DNA of 64,000 bases from Isoetes taiwanensis. Its lineage: Eukaryota; Streptophyta; Lycopodiopsida; Isoetales; Isoetaceae. Positions within the stretch are counted from its first letter, which is position 1; the number at the start of each line of letters is the position of its first letter. The position numbers and the translations under genes are program-made. Below the pieces are notes generated by a model. It was given only the letters and a program-made list of their open reading frames with translations, searched no databases and was not told the origin of the DNA. This document shows, one piece after another, positions 53,550-62,261 of this stretch. The stretch spans positions 4,157,789 through 4,221,788 of the forward strand of contig JAJEKV010000012.1 in assembly GCA_021234155.1 (NCBI GenBank), given 5' to 3'.

Positions 53550-54534
53550 ATGGATTGTGCGCAAATGTTCTCGTGTGTGTTTAGAACTAGAGATGATAGA
53601 GCTTCGGCAGTCCCTGTCTATCTAAAGCCACATACACATTTGGAAGTGGTGCTGAGTGGAACTGAAACTGTCGTGATTAGCTCCACCGACATCAAAATTT
53701 TAGAAGCTGATACGCAGTGGTTCAATGATCAATTGATCCTCCTCTTCTCAAGGTGATACTTTCATCTGATTTGTGATCATCAGGATTGTGCCATCATATG
53801 CATATGTTTGCAGATACATGGAATACTACTTGATGCTCCAAGGAATGAGCCATCCCTTTCATTTATTTGACCCTCTTTTTCACTCGACATTGTCCAAGGA
53901 CACAAATAGTTACAAAACAATAAGGAAACATGTGAATCTGGATAAGTGCCAGTACATGTTTTTGCCTGCTTGTGATGGACATCACTGGACCTGTTCTCTG
54001 ATTGTAAGCCACGCGTGTCTCGCCTGAAGATATAAACCGGGGGATATATCACTTTGATAGCTTCGGGCTTGCATGGCGTAAGCGCACATATTGAGAGGTT
54101 AGTGCTTGCTCATTGCATTTTGTTGTTGTGGCACAATGACAACAAACTTTGAATGCAGGTTCCTGGAATTGCTTGGACACAATAATTTCAGTTTTACAAC
54201 CTCAGATGTTGTGAAAATTTCCAGAATGCCTCTTCAAACCGATGGTCATTCATGTGGCCCTGCCATATGTTCGTTTATGCACAAATTTGTGAGAGGGTAC
54301 TTGAAAGAAGTGAATATATTGTTGCCTGATCTAGTAAGTCAACTCAAATGCAGCAGACAAACCAAACTCTGTTATTGACAAAGTGTGGTTAACTACAGGT
54401 TGTGGACATTTCAGACCAGGATCTAGTTGATGTTAGAGTGTTCATGCTTGAAATTTTAAGATTAGACGCAACAAAAGCTGGAACTGAGGGGAACTTATGT
54501 ATTGGGAAGTATGTAGGTGCATGAGTCACCTCGT
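53550..54534 (+). pseudogene. Ulp1-like C48 cysteine protease, frameshifted
   Basis: Ulp1/SENP-type proteases process SUMO, and related domains are carried by several plant DNA transposons. Exon pieces at about 53550-53752 (TQWFNDQLILLFSR), 53814-54097 (YMEYYLMLQGMSHPFHL, MFLPACDGHHWTCSLIV, then after frameshifts near 54012 INRGIYHFDSFG and HIERF), 54159-54333 (MPLQTDGHSCGPAICSFM) and 54399-54534 (VDISDQDLVDVRVFMLEIL) join in phase at their splice sites. All four active-site residues are visible: His of HHW, Asp of HFDSFG, Gln of PLQ and Cys of HSCGP. Two small frameshifts (about 54012 and 54070) break this copy. Confidence 0.8.
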
Positions 54535-54834
54535 ACTTTAAATCACTGTATATCTTTCTTATGTACATAATTGTTATTGTAACCTCGATTCATTTGAATG
54601 AAAATTGATATTCAATTCATCTCACAAACAAAGGAATCAAGTGTTCAGAAGAATTCAAATCTTCAAAAGAAATCAAGACAAACTTATTTTCACGGTGACC
54701 GCACAAAACTTGAGATGAGTTAAAAAAACTGAGAATGGTTTTACATTTCATAATCATCGAAAGAACTTGGGCAAATTCGTAAAATTTTCTCCTCATCTAA
54801 AGGATCCAAATATATACACCCCTGTTTTGGCGTT

Positions 54835-56480
54835 TAGTTGGTGGCATGTGAAGTCCGATTACCTGAATCGTGTTGTGAATACTATGCCTAAAGGCGTTTT
54901 CTTGCAAAGATCATAGGCGGCGATTGATCTTGAGCCCTTCTTGTAATACATACCATCTATGACACTATCACCGGCGAGGTACCATGTTCCATTGAATTGG
55001 AAGTCTTTCTCCACTATCCATTTTGGTTTTGTGCACATCAGAATCCAAAATTGAATCCTCATCATTCCCTTCGAACAACGACAAAAAAAATTGTCACCAA
55101 CTCTAAGTGCCTTTGCTAACATCGTGGGATTGGAGGAGAACAAGGACCTGGCTTGAATTCACGGTCCTCAATGTCGCGATGCACATTGGAGGATGGTACA
55201 ATAACTTGAAGTTTCCAATCATCAACATAGTGCTTGTTCACACAACTGTCCCACATGTCATCCAAGCAATAGCTGCAGAAGCATGAAAGTTCCCTCGTGT
55301 GCAATTGGAGATTCAGGATTGAATGCATGTACACAATGGATCTGCCTAGTGTCCAAAATCCTTTCTGCACCCTATGCTTTCTTTCTATCTATATCCTCCC
55401 CCTTGACTTCCTAAAAGAACCTTTTTATATTCTTCCTCTTCTTGGTTTTCGGATGTGTTCATCCACTTTCGGATGTTCCACAAGTAAACATCTCTTGGCA
55501 ACTTCTACCACTTCATGAGCATTACCCAATTTTATCTTTGCTTTGTATTTTAATTGCGGTTGTCTTAACCATCTCTTCAACTTCGGCAGCTTTTGCCATC
55601 GTGTTCACCTTTCCCGTGTGGTTAGAACCAAAAAATTCCACATCATATATAGACATCGATTATCGTTTTGTGTACCTAGCCACAAAGTAAAATGGTCTAG
55701 AAGCCTTGAATTGAGATGCTACACCATCTGAAAACACATAATGTCTCTTTGGCACCCTTCCTTTCTGCTCCAGATATTTGTGGTGCTTCATGGAGCAGTG
55801 TTGCACGAACAAAGTATCGTGTTCCCTATCATCCGATACATAGTAATGTGTTTCCTTGATAATCTCATCCGCCCACCGAAATGCATCGATATGTTATTTG
55901 AACCAAAATAGTAATCTGGTTATTGACCCAGCGCATCAACTGCACCTCCTCTTGTTCCTTGAATATATAGTTCTCTGCAAGATCCACTACCGAAAGACAT
56001 GCATTGGGAGATTCTCTAGAAGCTCCTTAAATTGTTTTGCCTGCCATTGGTACCTGAAATTATGCAGTGGAAAGATTTTTAGACGCTCTTTCAGTTTATC
56101 CAGAAGCTCCTTGGGTCCTGTCTCATTGTACTGATGAGTCGAGTCTCCTAACTCGAGACTTCGGCGTTGTCTTTTTATAGTCAATGTACTCCCATTTCAC
56201 TTTCCCTTCGCCACTTTCTTCCATGGGACAGGTCTGAAACTTCTTGATTCCACACAGCTCACAATCTCCAAGGATGCACGCCTTCTTGTGAAACTCATCT
56301 AATTCACTCTTTGAACATATTATAGATCTCCACAAGCTTCCTGTACTTGCAATTTTATGCTGGTGTGCCCTGCATTGACCAAGTTCATGTGATCTACAAA
56401 CATTGCAGGTGGAAGTGCAATTCTTCGGATGTTTGGTTCTCATCCCATTGAGTCCATCCACTAGCATTTGCATCCTCACG
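54835..56480 (-). pseudogene. Cys-rich protein with D...D core, transposase-like candidate
   Basis: Minus-strand gene broken by at least four frameshifts. In order: LVDGLNGMRTKHP; a Cys/His region (CNVCRSHELGQCRAHQH, CELCGIKKFQTCP); ELLDKLKERLKIFPLHNFRY and QWQAKQFKELLENLP; VVDLAENYIFKEQEEVQLMR; YYVSDDREHDTLFVQH; RHYVFSDGVASQFKASRPF; VEFFGSNHTGK; and a C-terminal TRELSCFCSYCLDDMWDSC and YLAGDSVIDGMYY. The spaced acidic blocks DLAENY and FSDGVASQFK, 220-250 bases apart, look like the D,D part of an RNase-H-fold nuclease. I recall a similar layout from uncharacterised, repetitive proteins in animals and algae, but that is memory, not a search. It converges on the protease gene. Confidence 0.55.
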
Positions 56481-56790
56481 TGCAGTGTGTGTGGTGGTGG
56501 TGGTGGTGTGATGTGGTGTATGGTGGTATGATGTGGTGTGGTGGAGTGGTGGTGGTGGGGTGGTGGTGGTGTGATGTGGTGTTGTGGATTGTGGTGTGAT
56601 GTGGTGTGGTGGAGTGTGGTGGTGGTGGTGGAGTGTGGTGGAGGGGTGGTGGTTGAGTGTGGTGTGGTGGTGGAGTGTGGTGGAGTGTGGTGGTAATGGA
56701 CAATGTGATGCATGTGGTGGTAATGTGGTGGTCGCATAGATGTGGTGGTAGTCTATGGTGGTGGGATAGATGATGGGTGTGGTGGGGTGA
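56480..56790 (+). repeat. G-rich GTGTGGTGG minisatellite
   Basis: About 310 bases of GTGGTGGTGTGATGTGGTG-type repeats, the reverse complement in style of the tract at 51030-51345. It interrupts the 5' end of the minus-strand Cys-rich gene, probably within an intron or upstream region. Long His/Pro/Thr frames here are artefacts. Confidence 0.92.
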
Positions 56791-56870
56791 GGGGGGAGAA
56801 TAAATAAAATTGAATCCACACATATCATACATTAACATGCACACACCCACATACACCATCACGACACCAC

Positions 56871-56905
56871 ACCACACATCACATCACATCACATCACATC
56901 ACTTT
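56871..56905 (+). repeat. CACAT pentamer microsatellite
   Basis: CACAT repeated about six times. Confidence 0.9.
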
Positions 56906-57182
56906 TATCCTATTTAAATCGACATAAAAAACTGCCTAGCTTTTGCTCTCATAAACATTTCTGAAATTAAAAATTTACCCCGATAATAATTACATTCCTC
57001 TTCTAATCATTAGAAAAGGATCTAGGTCCTAAATCCTGTTCCTGCGTCTGATTTTTGGCGTTTCATTCTCAAACGAACAAGTTCATTCCGACAATGGTAG
57101 GGATGTTCAGAGATCACTACGGCATACCCCGGGTGAGCGAGGAGGGCCTTCGGCATATGTTAAATAGGGCTCATGACCAACT

Positions 57183-57578
57183 CTGAAGGTGGAAATGCCT
57201 AAATCCATCTTCTTTGCTGATTTCGAATACACCCTAAAGCCATACAACAGACTGGATGTTGAGCCTTCAATGGCTATGCTTGGGGTCGGATTGACAGGAA
57301 GTGAGCTCTTAGACAAGGTCCATGACCTTATGTTCCATGCTGCTGCAAAGGCAGCCAGTTTATTTATTATCTGTCACTTGCCCGCTCTGAGTCAGCAACA
57401 GTGGAAATTTCTGGCTGGGTTGCATTCTTACCACCAGGGGATGCAGGAAGTACTGGCAAACCTGATCCTGTTAAATTCTGGGATGACTGCACAAAGCTTA
57501 GATGCTTTAGTGCAGAAAACAGTAATTTTGGATGCACCAGAAGTCGAGCCAGTCATACCAGCATTTCCTGCTGCTTAA
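57183..57578 (+). CDS. Unrecognised 129-codon ORF
   Basis: Open from MEMPKSIFFADFEYTLKPY to VEPVIPAFPAA. An upstream stretch 57090-57166 (MVGMFRDHYGIPRVSEEGL) is open in another frame and may be an exon. The overlapping +2 frame at 57401-57739 is also open (KPDPVKFWDDCTKLRC). No domain is recognised. Position next to the element-like cluster suggests that it belongs to it. Confidence 0.3.
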   Translation: MKVEMPKSIFFADFEYTLKPYNRLDVEPSMAMLGVGLTGSELLDKVHDLMFHAAAKAASLFIICHLPALSQQQWKFLAGLHSYHQGMQEVLANLILLNSGMTAQSLDALVQKTVILDAPEVEPVIPAFPAA

Positions 57579-57739
57579 GAAATGCATGTAAATTTAGTTC
57601 TCAGGTACAGAGCTTTGAATGGAAAGCCAAATTTTGTAAGATATGCTCGGCTTTTTTTAATATATTATACTTTCCAACAGAGCTGTGCTTGAATCTGACA
57701 AAAATTTGTCTTTATTCAACAAAAATTTGTACTTCTTAG

Positions 57740-58250
57740 GATCAGTTAGTTATGTGTCATTCTCAAATATTTTTAGACTGTATTACACACAACGAAAAGG
57801 AATACTCAATTGCACATGTTCTAATATTCTAAACATTAAATATTGCATTTCAGACTAGAGTCAACTACACACAATTCACATGCTGCATACAGTACACCAC
57901 AATCACTGTACAACACAATAACCACCACATGCACCACCACACTAAGCACCATAACTAAGAAAACATGAATAACGTAAATAAACTAACTCACGTGATTCCT
58001 CCGGATAGTGGGCGACATGTTCTTCTCTTACATTTCTCTCCAATCTTCTAGTTCTAACATCCTTTGTGTTAGGAGACACTCGTGTTCTCAATCCAAAATT
58101 TTTGAATCTTTTCTATATGTTCATCTGAAAATTGCATCAATCTTTTTAGCCCTCTTGTAAGAAACCCATTTCCCACCATTGTAATCGATCTCTTCCCTCT
58201 TTTTCTTTGCCTTTTCTTGGGGTTTCTTGGGTGAACACCTAATACCTTTC
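57740..58250. other. Intergenic, no gene seen
   Basis: AT-rich flank of the nested LTR elements; a basic 63-codon minus frame (58069-58260) has no domain. Confidence 0.4.
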
Positions 58251-58586
58251 TGTTAACCACCTAGTGGTTAACATTGTACACATGTTAGGTGTCGATGGTG
58301 GCGGGTGACACTTGGCATGATTAGGTTAACTTAAGTGTATGGCTTAGATTTAGTTAGATGTAACGCTCAGTTTTATGGTCTACACTATATTAGACCGAGC
58401 CTCTTCGGATGTACTTTCGGGTTTGATCTCATATTTGGAGAGCCTCATTTGGCCACGTTCCCTTCACTCTTTGTACATATTTGTTTGTCTTGTTCTTGTT
58501 TTGTGATCATGAGCATGGCGACTTTGTAGCATCCGTGATCATAGGCTGGCTGGCTGCGAGGGTGCATGCCAAGAACTCACAATTAA
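58251..58586 (+). mobile_element. 5' LTR of the outer, older element
   Basis: Begins TGTTAACCACCTAGTGGTTA and follows the inner LTRs throughout with ~10 percent differences and a 17-base deletion. Downstream GCCGTTATCCGGGTTCG matches the primer-binding region of the inner element. Confidence 0.85.
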
Positions 58587-59152
58587 TTTGTATGCCGTTA
58601 TCCGGGTTCGGCTTTCGTGATCACCTTCTTGAGCCTTCTTTGTTTTTTCTTTGTTGTCTTTCTTTGCTCTTATCCTAATCGGTTCTTGAAATACTTCTTG
58701 TACACTACTCTCAACCCTTCAATCCCTTTATTTGGCCCAACCAGTTGTTGAAATGGTCCGGCTGGAGGCCCCTTTGTCAATCAATTCCTTAGCACTTAGT
58801 TTGGTTATGAAAATCGTTTTCAAAAACTCTGTTTTTCATGCTGCAACAAGCACAGTTTTACAGTAGGGGATTTCTGGAGTGGTGACAGCACGCCTCTCTG
58901 CAAGATTTTCAGAAAAATCAACAGTTTGATCCTCTTTTCTCTTCTATTTGCTGAAAATTTGTCAAAATAACATGATTTTTTCATTATCCTCTGTTTTTCT
59001 CTCAGTTTTATCAGAAATCGTGCTCTTGCACACCAAAAATATTCTCTATCATTTCTTCTTCAGCTTATTTTTCGAGGGCCAGCACTAGGCTAGCCCCCCT
59101 TGAGCTCATATATGATTATGGCTTTCTTCTGCAATCCTACAGTGTTCTAAAG
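58587..59152 (+). mobile_element. Internal sequence of outer element, 5' part
   Basis: Aligns with 59509-60010 of the inner element (shared CTCAACCCTTCAATCCCTTT, ACAGTTTTACAGTAGGG and others). Non-coding. Ends at TAAAG (59148-59152), the left target duplication of the inner insertion. Confidence 0.85.
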
Positions 59153-61139
59153 TGTTAACCACCTAGTGGTTAACATTGTGCATGCACATGTTAGGTGCAT
59201 GCACATGTTAGGTGTCAGTGGTGGCAGACTGACACTTGGCATGATTAGATTAACATAAGTGTAGGGATTAGATTTAGTTAGTGTATGGCTTAGATTTGCG
59301 GTCTACACTATATTAGACCGGAGCCTCTTCAGATGTACTCAGGTTTGATCTCATATTTGGAGAGCCTCATTTGGCCACGTTCCCTTTCATTCTTTGTACA
59401 TATTTCTTTGTCTTGTTCTTGTTTTGTGATCATGAGCATGGCAGCCTTGTAGCATTCGGCAGTCATGGACTGCTGCTGCAGGGTGCATGCCAAGAACTCA
59501 AACTAACACTGGCGCCGTTATGCCGGGTTCGCTCGTGATCACTTCTTCCGCCTTGCTGTTTTGCTGTTGTTCTTGCTGCTCTCATCCTCATCAGTTCTTG
59601 AATACTTCTTGTACACTACTCTCAACCCTTCAATCCCTTTATTTGGCCCAACCAGTTGTTGAAATGGTCCAGCTGGAGGCCCCTTTGTCAATCAATTTCT
59701 TAGCCCTTAGTTTGTTATGAAAATCGTTTTCAAAAACTCTGTTTTTCCTGCTGCAGCAAGCACAGTTTTACAGTAGGGAATTTCTGGAGTGGTGACAGCA
59801 CTCCTCTCTGCAAGATTTTCAGAAAAATCAAAAGTTTGATCCTCTTTTCTCTTCTCACTACTGAAAAAATGTCAAAATATCATGCTCTTTTTCATTATCC
59901 TCTGTTTTTCTCTCAGTTTTATCAGATTCGTGCTTTTGCACACCAAAAATATTCTCTATCATTTCTTCTTCAGTTTAATTACAGAGGGCCAGCACTGGGC
60001 TAGCCCCCTTTTATCCAGCCCACCATCGGTACCTGCATCATAGTTTTGGTCAGTTCATCTGACGCCCACAAAGGGATTATTTCGAGCATCACTCAGCTTG
60101 GTATCTGCATTAAATGTATCAGGAAAGATAGATAACACTTGGAGTTCAATCTCACTATTGCGTACAATGATTAGGAGTCTTTGGTTTCATGGCTTCGATC
60201 ACCTTGGCATACATCTTATTATCTGTTTGTCCTGCAAGTATCTGCACCAAGTAAATCGAGCAGCTCATATCTATTAAGGCTGGCATAATCTATCTATTCA
60301 CGCTCTATCTCGTCATGAAAACACAGATTCAGTGCATCACGAAACCTCTTTGCCACCAGGGCTTCATTTTGTTACTTATTTTCAGAGGGCCAGCACCTGG
60401 ACTAGCCCCCATTCATTAGATATACAGGCTGCAAGCAGTAAGGCGGATTTATTAAAGCTCTTCAGTCTCCATCACCTGCACACACGCACGATTTGCACAT
60501 CAAACTTCCATCTGTGAGTGGAGCACAAACATATTTTCAGAAGCAACTGTACCTATTGATCCCTTGGGTTCTTCCTTACCAATATGAGGCATCTGCAAAT
60601 CGCAGAGCAGTCAGCAATTTTGATGAACCATTTAGAAGCAGTGGGAGCAGAGTTAAGCACAGTCATTCAGATTCGGTCTTCTGAAAGTTTCTGAACAAAC
60701 TCAACCGCGCAGATATATATATCTCTATCGAAGTTTTTCCAGCCCAAGTATCTGCATATTACATCAAGAAGGAGTCAATCCAGTTCAAAGCAGAATCCAG
60801 TAAAGTGGCGTTACCCCATCGGCCCCTGCCTTACCACCGATTTTTGGTCTGAATCCACCATTTCAGAAGATTTGAGCATTCCTGTCTACAGCGCACCTAT
60901 TGTGGCAACCCTGAGCAGTTCTATCCATTGAAGCTTCATTTCCGGCATTCCATCAGGGTCGGTGACCAAAATCAGCACCTTCTAATTGAAGCAGATCTAT
61001 TTTTGGCATTCTCTCAGGATCCGGCCTGCATCACCGCCTAGCTGCTCCGTTCGTGCAAATTTTAGGGCACTCTTAGGTTTTCTTGAGCTCAACGGCTCAG
61101 ATTTAGCCGCCCGGGATCCATGGCTGAGATCTGTCATAG

Positions 61140-61560
61140 CTTTTTCAGTGCCTTTTAGGGTCACGCCTTGTTTCGCGCTCACGGCATCCACGGGCGCGTG
61201 GGATATGACAGGTTCTGATTCCCGCCAGATTTCTCACGCCGTGACCCAGCTGTTCCACACGGTCACGTATGCTCACCTCACACTTATAGAAGAAACATTG
61301 CATTTTTATGACCACGACCACGGGTCACACTTGTTGACGCCCACGGCCCACGCTAATGCTTTTTTCATGCCCACGGTCAACCCACGGCAACCCACGCTTT
61401 GCCACGCCAAAGCCACGCTGCTCACGCTTTTTCTTCCCACGCTCACACCTCACCAGCCACGCTCACGCCCACAGCGCCACGCTGCACCCACGCTTGCTCA
61501 TGGCCACGCTCCTAGCTCAAGGTCCACGCTCTTCAAAACTATTGTCACGCTCTTTTATGG
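61140..61560 (+). repeat. CACGC-rich tract, inner element
   Basis: Dense irregular repeats of CCACGCT, CACGCCCACG and CCCACGG over ~400 bases, far more C-rich than the surrounding DNA. The 192-codon frame here (60986-61564) is compositional. Confidence 0.8.
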
Positions 61561-61855
61561 CTGATCATGGGGGATGTTTTTTTTGTGCTTATGTTTTTAA
61601 GATCCCCTATCATAATTGTTTTTAAGTGAATTATTGGGCAATATTTGTTAAAATGGACTTCCCCATCATATAAGGGGATGGTCTTCATGTCTTTTTGGCC
61701 CAAGTTCCTATGATCCACGTTCTACATCGACATTCCTTTGGATCTTCTTCGTCATCAACACATTCATGAAGATTTTTTATGGCGACACCACCCAACCATT
61801 ACCATCATTTTTACCCCTAATTTTTGGCACCATGTTGTAATTGTCGGACTTGTCT

Positions 61856-61863
61856 TATAAAAG
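61856..61863 (+). promoter_or_regulatory. TATA-box-like site upstream of polypurine tract
   Basis: TATAAAAG about 50 bases before the right LTR, in a context (CTTATAAAAGTCTGTACAT) conserved at 63962-63980 of the outer element. Conserved in both copies; function unproven. Confidence 0.45.
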
Positions 61864-62261
61864 TCTGTACATGTTTCCGTGCTAAAAACTTTTAGGGGGA
61901 GGCAGTGTTAACCACCTAGTGGTTAACATTGTGCATGCACATGTTAGGTGCATGCACATGTTAGGTGTCAGTGGTGGCAGACTGACACTTGGCATGATTA
62001 GATTAACATAAGTGTAGGGATTAGATTTAGTTAGTGTACGGCTCAGATTTGCGGTCTACACTATATTAGACCGGAGCCTCTTCAGATGTACTCAGGTTTG
62101 ATCTCATATTTGGAGAGCCTCATTTGGCCACGGTCCCCTTCGTTCTTTGTACATATTTCTTTGTCTTGTTCTTGTTTTGTGATCATGAGCATGGCAGCCT
62201 TGTAGCATTCGGCAGTCACGGACTGCTGCTGCAGGGTGCATGCCAAGAACTCAAACTAACA

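Larger units (their letters stand above)
59153..62261 (+). mobile_element. Complete non-coding LTR retrotransposon (inner element)
   Basis: Two 356-bp LTRs (59153-59508 and 61906-62261), TGTTA...TAACA at the ends, differ at about six positions. A primer-binding site TGGCGCCGTTATGCCGGGTT starts at 59510, of the tRNA-Asp type common in plant Tat/Athila-like elements. A polypurine tract TTTAGGGGGAGGCAG precedes the right LTR. TAAAG flanks both sides as a 5-bp target duplication. The ~2.4-kb interior has no gag or pol; it carries a CACGC-rich tract and two GGGCCAGC...GCTAGCCCC hairpin motifs. It must rely on proteins from another element. Confidence 0.92.

Noticed and set aside
56123-56877. Long His/Pro/Thr frames at the G-rich tract
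   Set aside because: Same cause as the C-rich tract; only the part after the repeat (Cys-rich segment) is plausible coding sequence.
60986-61564. 192-codon plus-strand frame
   Set aside because: Lies in the CACGC-rich interior of a non-coding LTR element. Amino-acid content follows the repeat and no domain is present.
58251-62261. Simple tandem array of three LTRs formed by unequal recombination
   Set aside because: The exact TAAAG duplication and the primer-binding site/polypurine tract placement fit nested insertion better.
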